64,000 nt of DNA from Bacillota bacterium. GTDB lineage: Bacteria > Bacillota > UBA4882 > UBA8346. A model generated the notes under the pieces. It was not told where the DNA came from. It searched no databases and saw nothing but the letters and a program-made list of their open reading frames with translations. Of this stretch, positions 26,855-35,460 are shown piece after piece. Made by a program: the position numbers and the translations under genes. The stretch lies in assembly GCA_023426245.1 (NCBI GenBank), contig JAFABB010000001.1, forward strand, positions 1 to 64,000. The letters are read 5' to 3'. The first letter of the stretch is position 1. Every line of letters begins with the position of its first letter.

Positions 26855-28270
26855 ATGGAAAAAACACCGGCAAATAAACTAGGCATTCAAAATATCGGCA
26901 AATTGCTTTTTGATATGGCTTACCCTGCGATCGTGGCTCAGCTGGTTAATGTCTTATATAACATCGTGGATCGAATGTATATTGGACGTATTCCGGGCAT
27001 TGGCGCCCAGGCTTTAACCGGAGTTGGAGTTACGTTGCCGTTGATTATGGCCATTACAGCCTTTACTTCTTTAATTAGCATGGGCGGCGCGCCAAGGGCA
27101 GCCATTCGGATGGGAAGAGGAGAATCGCAGGAAGCCGAAAAAATCCTTGGCAACTGCCTGGTAGCATTGGTAATATTGGCGGGGGTCTTAACTGCGACAC
27201 TACTGGTCTTCGGCGAAAAACTGTTGATGTTATTTGGAGCCAGTCAATTCACCATAAGTTACGCATTAGACTTCATGAATGTATACGCCTGGGGAACTCT
27301 ATTTGTGCAACTGGCATTAGGCTTGAATGCATTTATCACCGCCCAAGGCTTTGCCAAAATCAGCATGCTGACCATACTTAGCGGGGCTTTACTCAGCATT
27401 ATTTTAGATCCCATTTTCATATTTACCTTTGGTTTAGGGGTCAAAGGAGCCGCTTTAGCCAATGTCATTGCCCAAGCGATTTCGGCAGCCTGGGTGTTCC
27501 ATTTCCTAACCGGCAGGAAAACGATATTGAAAATCAGGAAACAATATCTAAGGAATGATTTCAAGGTATTTTTACCTTGCCTGGCGCTAGGTCTGTCCCC
27601 ATTTATTATGCAATTGACAGAATGCCTGCTGGCAATCACATTTAATTCCTCGCTACAGAAATATGGCGGCGATTTGGCAGTAGGCGCGATGACAATCCTC
27701 TCCAGCATCATGCAAATTGCCATGCTCCCACTCACGGGACTAACCCAGGGCGCACAACCCATTATCAGTTTTAATTACGGAGCGGGCAATCCCGCCAGAG
27801 TGAAGAAAACTTTTTTATTGCTTTTCAAGGTGTCCCTTTGTTATTCATTCGGCTTGTGGCTGCTGACAATGGTGTTTCCCCAAGTTTTCACCCGGATATT
27901 CACCGGCGATCCGGAGTTGATTCACTTTTCGATTCGGGCCTTACGAATTTATATGGCTGCTTCTTTGCTGCTTGGAATCCAAATCAGTTGCCAACAGACG
28001 TTTATCGCACTGGGAAATGCAAAAAGCTCAATATTTCTGGCGCTCTTACGAAAAGTGTTCCTGTTGATTCCCCTCATCTATATCTTACCGTCGCTCTTGA
28101 CCGATAAAATTACGGCGGTATTTTTGGCAGAACCCATTGCCGATTTGGCCGCCGTTACAGTCACCGGCATAACGTTTGCTTGGCAGTTCCGGAAGACATT
28201 AAGGAAATTAAAGCATGTTCAAGTGGCAAATAGCGGCCTGGGGGGCAAAGTGTATCATACCTACAATTGA
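26855..28270 (+). CDS. MATE family efflux transporter
   Basis: Multidrug and toxin extrusion type transporter of 471 aa with about 12 membrane helices in two homologous halves. Family features include MAYPAIVAQLVNVLYNIVDRMYIG at the start (shown here as its recognisable core) and the PLTGLTQGAQPIISFNYGAGN motif in the second half. Ribosome site is weak. It ends 15 bp from the end of the convergent maturase gene. Its substrate is unknown, and a link with sulfated sugars is only positional. Confidence 0.94.
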   Translation: MEKTPANKLGIQNIGKLLFDMAYPAIVAQLVNVLYNIVDRMYIGRIPGIGAQALTGVGVTLPLIMAITAFTSLISMGGAPRAAIRMGRGESQEAEKILGNCLVALVILAGVLTATLLVFGEKLLMLFGASQFTISYALDFMNVYAWGTLFVQLALGLNAFITAQGFAKISMLTILSGALLSIILDPIFIFTFGLGVKGAALANVIAQAISAAWVFHFLTGRKTILKIRKQYLRNDFKVFLPCLALGLSPFIMQLTECLLAITFNSSLQKYGGDLAVGAMTILSSIMQIAMLPLTGLTQGAQPIISFNYGAGNPARVKKTFLLLFKVSLCYSFGLWLLTMVFPQVFTRIFTGDPELIHFSIRALRIYMAASLLLGIQISCQQTFIALGNAKSSIFLALLRKVFLLIPLIYILPSLLTDKITAVFLAEPIADLAAVTVTGITFAWQFRKTLRKLKHVQVANSGLGGKVYHTYN

Positions 28271-28285
28271 AATCAATAGGGTAAG

Positions 28286-29503
28286 TTATTTTCCTGAACC
28301 GTGACATTTTTTATATTTTCTCCCGCTCCCGCAAAAACAAGGTTCGTTTCTGCCAGGCTTCCAAGGGGGAAGCTGATTCAAACCGAACCTTTCCCGGAGG
28401 ATGGCTAAAGCCAATTGTTCCAATCTAGGCAGGGCATGCTCATAAAATTCCCGCCAACCCTCACATAACCAGCTCATTTGATGCGGGTCCTGCCCCCCAT
28501 AAAAACGGTGCTTTAAACAATCCCCTGAGCAAAAACGTAAATATTTACAAGTCGAACAACGCGGATTCCAGTCGGCCTTCTGCATCCCAAATTGCTGATA
28601 TTGGGGTGAAGCCAACAATTCTTCCCATGAAATCTCACCGACATTCCCAAGTTTATGCCCGGCGTCCACGAAAAAGTCGCAAGGATAGACATCCCCGTTA
28701 TGCTCGACCACAAAGTACTGGCTGCAATGGCCGCCCATGTGACAGAGATGATAACTTCCATTCACCATCAAATTTAAGATGCCGTCAAACAATCGGATGG
28801 ATACTTTCCGGTTGTCCTTGAGGTACCACTCATCAAAGATTTCACATAAGAAACGGCTCCATAGTTTTGCGCTAACGGTAAAGGGCAATGGTTGTCCGTC
28901 CGGCCCAAATTCCACACACGGGATGTATTGATGATAATAAATCCCCTGATCGCATAAGTAATGATAAATCTCCAGCGGATGGAGAACATTAAAGGAATTT
29001 ACCACTGTCAAAGCATTAAACTCAACCTTATGCCGTTTTAAACAATCAATCCCCTTCAAAACAGCGGCGTGGGTCCCTTGTCCATTTACAGTTTTCCGGA
29101 AATGGTCGTGTACGGGCTCAGGACCATCGAGGCTGACTCCAACCAGAAAATTATATTGGCCTAAATGTTCGGCAAATTCATCATCAATCAGAGTGGCGTT
29201 GGTTTGCAATCCATTAGCTATTACAGCGCCCTTGTGTCCATACTTTTGTTGCAACGCAGTGACCCGGCGGAAAAAGTCCACCCCCATCAAGGACGGCTCT
29301 CCACCCTGCCATCCGAAGGCGTATTGGGGTTGCTCGGTTGCCATGAAACCGGCGATCATTTTTTCCAGCACTTCATCGGACATCTGATGCCGACGGGTCT
29401 CTGGATATAAAGAATGCCGGCTAAGGTAAAAGCAATAAGCGCAACGCAGATTGCAATCAGCCGAGGCCGGTTTGACAAGCAAGGAAAATGTTTTGATAGG
29501 CAT
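28286..29503 (-). CDS. anaerobic sulfatase-maturating enzyme (radical SAM, SPASM) with SEC-C tail
   Basis: Converts the active-site cysteine of sulfatases to formylglycine without oxygen. From the chosen start the radical-SAM motif CNLRCAYC is at residues 17-24. A SPASM/twitch region follows with cysteines in GHCSQYF, VYPCDFF, CSTCKYLRFCSGDC, the pattern for two extra 4Fe-4S clusters. The last 25 residues (GRNEPCFCGSGRKYKKCHG) form a SEC-C zinc-binding motif, which is not a usual part of the family. The start is set at MPIKTFSLLVKP because AGAAGGA lies about ten bases upstream. An in-frame start at 29578 is less likely. This single maturase would serve all seven Cys-type sulfatases. Confidence 0.93.
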   Translation of the reverse strand: MPIKTFSLLVKPASADCNLRCAYCFYLSRHSLYPETRRHQMSDEVLEKMIAGFMATEQPQYAFGWQGGEPSLMGVDFFRRVTALQQKYGHKGAVIANGLQTNATLIDDEFAEHLGQYNFLVGVSLDGPEPVHDHFRKTVNGQGTHAAVLKGIDCLKRHKVEFNALTVVNSFNVLHPLEIYHYLCDQGIYYHQYIPCVEFGPDGQPLPFTVSAKLWSRFLCEIFDEWYLKDNRKVSIRLFDGILNLMVNGSYHLCHMGGHCSQYFVVEHNGDVYPCDFFVDAGHKLGNVGEISWEELLASPQYQQFGMQKADWNPRCSTCKYLRFCSGDCLKHRFYGGQDPHQMSWLCEGWREFYEHALPRLEQLALAILRERFGLNQLPPWKPGRNEPCFCGSGRKYKKCHGSGK

Positions 29504-29581
29504 TTGAATTAAGTCCTTCTCGAGTGATAACTCTATATTCATTATTGCAGTTGAGGATTCCTTCTCATCATATACCAATTA

Positions 29582-29622
29582 AAAATGAAAAAGCATCCTT
29601 AAAGACTCCCTGGGGGTCTTTA
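29582..29622 (-). terminator. rho-independent terminator-like hairpin
   Basis: Stem TAAAGAC / GTCTTTA around a G/C-rich loop, followed on the minus strand by a T-rich run. It lies just upstream of the maturase, which therefore probably has its own promoter. Confidence 0.6.
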
Positions 29623-29639
29623 GGGATACAACCCGGAGG

Positions 29640-29860
29640 ATTTTTGTCAGTTATTTCCGGATAATTCTTGATAAGGAATTTCCCACCAAACGTGAAACCT
29701 TTTTTACCTTTAGCTCCAAGCATCGCCTCATCATCAATCATTAGATATTCCGCCCGCATCATTACATTCGGACTAACTGGATACCCTAAACCAATAATGG
29801 TATAGTCATTATTAATGGTGTACAGATTGAAATTGTTGGTAAACACCGGTTGGGATGGTG
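29640..29860 (-). pseudogene. possible beta-barrel protein C-terminal fragment
   Basis: An open stretch that reads NDYTIIGLGYPVSPNVMMRAEY and GKKGFTFGGKFLI, alternating polar and hydrophobic residues as in outer-membrane beta-strands with tight turns. The frame extends from 29972 to 29568, but its first ~40 residues do not look like protein and its end runs through the terminator hairpin. I take it as the remnant of a longer gene. If correct it supports an outer membrane in this organism. I cannot identify the family. Confidence 0.3.
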
Positions 29861-29961
29861 GCCTTAAATATATTATTCTTATAATTCGTGGTATTTGTCG
29901 ATAATTTATATCATACTTGATATAATGAAGCAAAACCAACCTTTCACAGGTTGCTTTTGGT

Positions 29962-29999
29962 GAGAAGCTCAAGTCTCTTGGTGGAGTGGCGAGCTTCTC
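29962..29999. terminator. hairpin downstream of chemoreceptor gene
   Basis: GAGAAGCTC and GAGCTTCTC arms around 20 bases, just after the end of the chemoreceptor at 30031-32160. There is no strong T-run on the minus strand, so it may be a 3'-end stabiliser instead of a true terminator. Confidence 0.4.
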
Positions 30000-30030
30000 T
30001 TCTTGTAAGACTATAATGTTTCATATACAA

Positions 30031-32160
30031 TCATAAGTCTTTAAAAATACTGATTTTAAATTTACCAACACTGCCGGCCAATTGATCGGAGATCTTCAAT
30101 AAATCAGCCGCCAGTGAACTTACTTGTTCGGCAATCGCGGTTTGTTCCTCTGCGGATGCAGAAACCTCCTGCGAGGATGCGGCGGTTTCTTCAGAAATAG
30201 CACCGATATTGGTAATAAAGCTTATCGTTTCTTCTTTTACCGCATTAATCTTTTTAATATTTTCATTCACATCGGAAAGCCGATGGACAACATTATTCAT
30301 TGCATCAATAATCTGATCAAAAGACTTTTGGGCTTCCTCAACAGCACTCAGTTGTTCTGCCACGATTTGGTGGGCTTTGGAAACAGTTTGCGTGGAAGCA
30401 ACACTTTTGGTTTCAATTTCCTGCAAGATATTATTAATTATCTTGGCAGTCTCATGGGACTGGGCAGCCAATTTATTGATCTCTTCCGCAACCACCGCAA
30501 AACCCGCACCATATTCACCCGCTCTGGCTGCTTCAATGGCGGCATTAAGTGCTAACAAATTGGTTTGTTCGGCTATACCGGTGATGGCCTGAGTAAGGTC
30601 CTTAATCTGTTCGGCGCTGGAACTTAACTCTTGGATATCCTTAACCGCTATACTCGTGATGTTATCGGTTTCATTCACTTTTTGGGTCAACTGCTGAATC
30701 ATGGCTTTCGATTGCAAACCCATCCCGCGGACCGATTGCGTGATCTGTTCCATTTCGGTAGATTGAGAAACAACAGCATCAATCCGTTTAGCCAAATCAT
30801 CCATTTTTTGAGTGGTTTTTTCAGCCTCTTGGGTTTGTTCCATGGTGCCCCGGCTGATTTCCGCCGTTGCCATAGCCACTGTTTCCGCGGTTTGCGACGA
30901 TTGGGCCGAACTTTCTTTTAATATTTGACTCCGCTTAAGCACTTCGGAAACGAGATTTTGGGTATCACTGATCAATACTTGAATTTGCGTGATCATCCGG
31001 TTAAAACTCCGGCCCAACTGCCCCAATTCATCTTGGCTATCCAGCTTGACACTGACTGCTAAATCACCATTTTCCGCCTGGCACATTACTTTCATAACCT
31101 GTTGCAAAGGCTGAGAAATTCCTAACGCCACTATAATGGAGATAATCACCACGATGATACTGATAATGATTCCCAAGCCTAGCGCCCATAAACCGACCAT
31201 GGTCGATTCGGCATATAAATATGAGTTCGGAGCAATACTCAACAGATACCATTCTTTAGCCGGGATTGGATTCACCGTCATCAATCCATTTTTATTTTTG
31301 ACCCGCTCCGGGAATTTCCCGGATTCTTCTCCCAGGTCGGCTAATTTCTTCATAATACTATGATCCCGGACTAACTCCCGGATGTTTTTGCCCCAGTCTT
31401 CCTGAAACGGGGAAGCCACCACGATTCCATTATTGGTAATAATCATGGAATATGGGTGTTTTAAAATTTCTTTTTCCGATCTATCAAAAGACACCTTATA
31501 CAATGTATAATTAATCACTTTATCCAGTCCGTAGGGATCGAAAAATACGGTCACCACTCCGATAGGCTGCAAACTATTTAAATCGCCGACAACCCGGCTG
31601 ATGCCTATACTCCCTTTAAAGTAGAACCAATGGAGCTTTCCTTTCGCAGCGAGCGTTTTTCGATAATCGCGGGTTTTTCGATAATCTTCGGGAGAGATAT
31701 ATCCGGTCCCCGTTTTATACTGTTTATCATTTTTGAGCGAGTTGAAAAGAATCGATGAACCACTTTCCGAAGTTATAGCGGAATTATCAAAAATTTTCGC
31801 AAACCTTTGATTAAGCTCCAAAAAGTCCAGACTCGGATTATTGACACATTCAGCCAGTGATTGATTTACTTCGGGATTGGAGATCAGTAGATTCAAAAAA
31901 TCTTCGTGTTTCTTCAGGGCCAAATCCAAATTATTAGTAACCTGAGCGAGTTCCCGGAGTGAATATTGGGAAATTTTATCAGCAATCGCCGCTTTGGAAA
32001 TATGGTAAGAGATGAGTCCCATTAAAACAAGGGGGATTATCGATACCGCCAGCAAGACCAAAATTAATCTTTTCTGGATAGATAAGTGATTTAAGAAAGA
32101 ATAGCTTCTGGAATTAATAGATTGAGCCATCACTTTTTGAACTTTGTTATAAAGTTCCAT
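30031..32160 (-). CDS. methyl-accepting chemotaxis protein, dCache-type sensor (paralogue)
   Basis: Chemoreceptor of 709 aa with the same layout as the one at 2-2125: helix near residues 32-54, sensor of about 265 residues, helix near 323-350, HAMP and signalling domain with NLLALNAAIEAARAGEYG and GFAVVAEEINKLAA. The two are alike through most of their length, with differences concentrated in the sensor (for example around residues 60-75 and 220-270), as expected for a duplication with ligand drift. It is the last gene of the locus B series, downstream of the dapA-like gene with a 64-bp gap. Confidence 0.93.
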   Translation of the reverse strand: MELYNKVQKVMAQSINSRSYSFLNHLSIQKRLILVLLAVSIIPLVLMGLISYHISKAAIADKISQYSLRELAQVTNNLDLALKKHEDFLNLLISNPEVNQSLAECVNNPSLDFLELNQRFAKIFDNSAITSESGSSILFNSLKNDKQYKTGTGYISPEDYRKTRDYRKTLAAKGKLHWFYFKGSIGISRVVGDLNSLQPIGVVTVFFDPYGLDKVINYTLYKVSFDRSEKEILKHPYSMIITNNGIVVASPFQEDWGKNIRELVRDHSIMKKLADLGEESGKFPERVKNKNGLMTVNPIPAKEWYLLSIAPNSYLYAESTMVGLWALGLGIIISIIVVIISIIVALGISQPLQQVMKVMCQAENGDLAVSVKLDSQDELGQLGRSFNRMITQIQVLISDTQNLVSEVLKRSQILKESSAQSSQTAETVAMATAEISRGTMEQTQEAEKTTQKMDDLAKRIDAVVSQSTEMEQITQSVRGMGLQSKAMIQQLTQKVNETDNITSIAVKDIQELSSSAEQIKDLTQAITGIAEQTNLLALNAAIEAARAGEYGAGFAVVAEEINKLAAQSHETAKIINNILQEIETKSVASTQTVSKAHQIVAEQLSAVEEAQKSFDQIIDAMNNVVHRLSDVNENIKKINAVKEETISFITNIGAISEETAASSQEVSASAEEQTAIAEQVSSLAADLLKISDQLAGSVGKFKISIFKDL

Positions 32161-32224
32161 CTCATATACCTCGTTTATATTCTCTCTATTCTTTTAGTAG
32201 ACCTTGCTGTAACATCCTATATAT

Positions 32225-33154
32225 TCACGAAATTACTTTCTCCTGATCAAAAATATCGATTAATCCTAAATCTTTAACAAATTTCTTTAAATTTTTTAAT
32301 TCATCTTCTGATAATGCTAAAGAAGGACTTAAAACTATGTTATGACATAGTCCCATTAAGAACAGCACTGCTTTAGCATTCAGCGCAACGGGACGGCCGT
32401 TATAGTTCATGATTTTAGCCCAATTATTCATCTTCTTTTGTAATTTTTGGGCTGTAATGAGGTCTCCTTTGCTCCAGGCGGAATAGAGTGACACTTCCAA
32501 CTGAGGATCAACATTTCCTACTGGTGATATCCAACCTTGGGCTCCCATAAACATCCCCGCCAAGGTTAACGGAGCCGCTCCTTGAACAAGGTTAAAATTT
32601 TGCCCTGCTGCGGCATAAATCATATTTTGAAAAGCAATAAAATTGCCACTTGAATCTTTCAAGCCGATGATATTGGGATGACGGCTTAGTACAGCCACTG
32701 CTTCAGGAGAAATAGCCACTTTAGTGAGAGCCGGAATGTTATAAATAATCACCGGAAGCTCGCTTTGATCAGCCACACATTGATAATAATCAATAACTTC
32801 CTTCTGAGGTAGAGGGTAATAAAACGGAGGCAATAAAAGAATACCCTCCGCCCCTATGCTTTTAACGATCTTACTCTTTTTTATTGATTCAGAGGTATTA
32901 AGGCCGCTAATTCCAGAAGCAACAGGAATCCGGCCTGCTACGATAGTTACAGCTCTTTCCATCATTTCTTCCTGAATACTTATAGGAAGGATAGGCCCTT
33001 CCCCGGAAGAACCTAGTATTACAATACCATTGACACCAGAATTCACCATCCGTTGAATAAGTATTTCTAGCGCTTTGCCGTCTAAAGTTTGCTCCGGAGT
33101 CAAAGGCGAAATCAAAGCGGGAAAAACTCCTTTAAAATTATCTGTGTTTAACAT
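32225..33154 (-). CDS. dihydrodipicolinate synthase/N-acetylneuraminate lyase family aldolase
   Basis: Class I aldolase of the DapA/NanA superfamily, 309 aa. The Schiff-base lysine is in GLKDSSGN and the catalytic tyrosine in VIIYNIPALT. GVNGIVILGSSGEGP replaces the GTTGE loop of true DapA, so a role in sugar-acid cleavage is more likely than lysine synthesis. Next to an acid-sugar dehydratase and a dehydrogenase, cleavage of a 2-keto-3-deoxy sugar acid to pyruvate and an aldehyde is the best guess. AAAGGAAGA precedes the ATG. Which sugar acid is used is not visible. Confidence 0.88.
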   Translation of the reverse strand: MLNTDNFKGVFPALISPLTPEQTLDGKALEILIQRMVNSGVNGIVILGSSGEGPILPISIQEEMMERAVTIVAGRIPVASGISGLNTSESIKKSKIVKSIGAEGILLLPPFYYPLPQKEVIDYYQCVADQSELPVIIYNIPALTKVAISPEAVAVLSRHPNIIGLKDSSGNFIAFQNMIYAAAGQNFNLVQGAAPLTLAGMFMGAQGWISPVGNVDPQLEVSLYSAWSKGDLITAQKLQKKMNNWAKIMNYNGRPVALNAKAVLFLMGLCHNIVLSPSLALSEDELKNLKKFVKDLGLIDIFDQEKVIS

Positions 33155-33201
33155 CCCATATCTTCCTTTCCTATCCGGTAAAAAATTGATTCCTTTTTAA
33201 A

Positions 33202-34323
33202 TTAACTGGTATGTTGTTCCAATCCCTTTAAATTTAATTGCAAACCACTTCCTGGCAATTCAGAAAGGCGGTATACTCCATTCGAAATGTTTTCTTCAGG
33301 GGTGACTACTGTATTTCTCCAAGGCACTTCGGAATATGGAAATTCTAACCAAACCAAATTAGGTATAATCGCACATAATTGCGCCGAAAATGCTGTAGAA
33401 ACCGGCCCTGCCGGATTATGGGGCGCTATACCAATGTTCATAGCTTCAGCCATTGCCGCAATATGGAACCAGCTTGTTACTCCTAGACAATGTTTTACAT
33501 CCGGCATTATCACATCAAGCAGCCGGTCCCGTAAAATCAATTGTGCCTCATAAAGCCCGCGGACTCTTTCACCCCCAGCTAGCCTTATTTCCGTCTTCCG
33601 ACGGACTTCCCGAAGTTGATCCAAATCTTCCGTTGACCAAACCGGATCTTCCAGCCAGTATAAATCAAACTGTTCTAATTCTTTAATCAACCAGATGGCA
33701 TCGGCTGCAGAAAACCGGCCATGACAATCAACCATTAAATCGATATTGACTCCAATGCCTTCCCGAACAGCTGCAATACGTTCAATTCCATCCCTTACTT
33801 TTTCAATCCATTGGTTTCTAACTAAGAATGGAGTCACTCCATCAAAAGGAGTACACTTTACAGCTTTAAATCCGTCTTTTACTGCCTTCATAGCTAAACT
33901 CCCAAATGATTCTGGGCTTCTATCTGCCAACGCCCGGTTTAGATTAGCGTATAAAGGTATTTCAGTCCTTAATCCGCCACCAAAATAATTATAAATTGGT
34001 AAATTTACATTTTGAGCGCGCAAATCCAATAAAGCTTGTTCGATGGAACTGATCGCAGTGTTCTCTTGGAAACCATCCACTCTTTGCCCTAACTTTCGTT
34101 TGACAATTTGCTGGATAAACAAATTACCATCCATTACCGGATCAAGACCAATTAATCGCGGCAGCAGCTTCTGTTCCAACAGCCACCGTACTTGCTGGTC
34201 ATCACCAGATTGGGAGGCTTCGCCCAAACCAATGAGGCCGGAATCGCTTATTAACAGCACAAAAATCCAATTTTTTCCCAATCCCGTCTGTATTGTTAAA
34301 ACTTTAAATTCCTTAATAATCAT
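33202..34323 (-). CDS. mandelate racemase/enolase superfamily sugar-acid dehydratase
   Basis: Enolase-superfamily protein, about 373 aa from the start MIIKEF, which has GGAGA seven bases upstream. The longer frame beginning at 34365 lacks that support. The KAVKCTPF stretch holds the KxK-type base, VDCHGRF and YWLEDPV and AGGERV supply the metal ligands (Asp, Glu, Glu), and IAPHNPAGPVS supplies the catalytic histidine. The HNPxGP ending is typical of galactonate/gluconate-type dehydratases. The expected reaction is loss of water from a sugar acid to a 2-keto-3-deoxy acid, feeding the aldolase downstream. Confidence 0.88.
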   Translation of the reverse strand: MIIKEFKVLTIQTGLGKNWIFVLLISDSGLIGLGEASQSGDDQQVRWLLEQKLLPRLIGLDPVMDGNLFIQQIVKRKLGQRVDGFQENTAISSIEQALLDLRAQNVNLPIYNYFGGGLRTEIPLYANLNRALADRSPESFGSLAMKAVKDGFKAVKCTPFDGVTPFLVRNQWIEKVRDGIERIAAVREGIGVNIDLMVDCHGRFSAADAIWLIKELEQFDLYWLEDPVWSTEDLDQLREVRRKTEIRLAGGERVRGLYEAQLILRDRLLDVIMPDVKHCLGVTSWFHIAAMAEAMNIGIAPHNPAGPVSTAFSAQLCAIIPNLVWLEFPYSEVPWRNTVVTPEENISNGVYRLSELPGSGLQLNLKGLEQHTS

Positions 34324-34391
34324 TTTTAAATCTCCAAAGCGTTTTTTTATGTGTAATAAAGGCAATGCAAATTTACCATCATTCCACTCAT

Positions 34392-35411
34392 TTAAGTTGT
34401 TTTTAAAACTACTTTCATTGAATCTTTCGCATTTTTTACAAGTTCTACGGCTTCTTTGGCGTGATCAAGCTCGATATAATGACTGATTACCTTTTCAAAG
34501 GGAAGATCTTCTTGAGCTAAGTATTGAATCGACTTGGCAAAATCATCTTTCGTATACGTCCAGCTGGCAACTAATCGTTGTTCTTTGCGGGACATCGCAA
34601 ATAAATCAAAAACAGGGGGTTCTTTGAAAGCGCCAACCACGATTACCTGCGCTTCAGCTTTCCCCATTTCAATTACTTGGTTTATTGTACTTGGATGTCC
34701 AACACATTCAAACACCAAGTCAAAACCTTTTCCCTCCGTATAACTTAAAAGCTTCTCATTTGACCCCATTTGAGAGACATCAACAGTTTCAAATCCCAGA
34801 GATTGAGCTAGTTCAATCCTGCTAGGGGAAACTTCACTGATGATTACATTTAAGCAGCCCGATAGCCGTGCGATCATAGCCACCAGTAAGCCTATCGGTC
34901 CTGCCCCAATAATCAAAGCCTCATCACCGATCTGTACATTAGCCAGTCGAACTGCGTGAATCGCCACTGCCAATGGTTCAACCAATACCCCTTTTTCAAA
35001 GGAAAGTGAATCCGGAAGGTGATAGAGATTATTTACAGGAACTTTAACATATTCTGCATAACCGCCATCCGTTTGAATGCCGATAAAATGAATGGCCTTG
35101 CAAAGATGACGTTTCCCACCCGCACACAATTCGCATTTTTCACAGGCTAACGTAGGAAGTACGGTTATTCGATCCCCAATCTTAAAATCAATTTCTCCAG
35201 CATCGTAAATTTCAGTGATCTCCCCTACCAATTCATGCCCTGGAATCACCGGCAACTTGGCCCGGTGGTTTTTACCCGTATATATTGCGATATCGGAACC
35301 ACAAATCCCGACATATTTGACTTTGATTAAAGCTTCACCGGAACATAGCTTCGGGATAGGTTCCTCTTTAATAATTACATTGGATTTTCCATCAAATATT
35401 GCAGCTTTCAT
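34392..35411 (-). CDS. zinc-dependent medium-chain alcohol/sugar dehydrogenase
   Basis: MDR-family dehydrogenase of 339 aa. The catalytic zinc site is seen in GICGSDIA and GHELVGEI, the structural zinc site in CEKCELCAGGKRHLC, and the nucleotide-binding glycine motif in IIGAGPIGLL. Start MKAAIFDG is preferred, since the ATG four codons earlier is too close to the AAAAGG site. In this operon it likely oxidises the desulfated sugar (or an alcohol from it) before the dehydratase step. The family is broad and the exact substrate cannot be named. Confidence 0.92.
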   Translation of the reverse strand: MKAAIFDGKSNVIIKEEPIPKLCSGEALIKVKYVGICGSDIAIYTGKNHRAKLPVIPGHELVGEITEIYDAGEIDFKIGDRITVLPTLACEKCELCAGGKRHLCKAIHFIGIQTDGGYAEYVKVPVNNLYHLPDSLSFEKGVLVEPLAVAIHAVRLANVQIGDEALIIGAGPIGLLVAMIARLSGCLNVIISEVSPSRIELAQSLGFETVDVSQMGSNEKLLSYTEGKGFDLVFECVGHPSTINQVIEMGKAEAQVIVVGAFKEPPVFDLFAMSRKEQRLVASWTYTKDDFAKSIQYLAQEDLPFEKVISHYIELDHAKEAVELVKNAKDSMKVVLKTT

Positions 35412-35460
35412 GTTGAACACCATCCTTTTCTAATTCTAAATGATTTTACGAAGTGATTTT

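Noticed and set aside
28286..29578. Longer start for the maturase at 29578
   Set aside because: The start at 29503 has AGAAGGA at good spacing and gives the usual family N-terminus; the longer version runs into the terminator region.
29568..29972. An intact 134-codon gene
   Set aside because: The first 40 codons are not protein-like and the last 25 pass through a terminator hairpin; only the middle was kept as a possible remnant.
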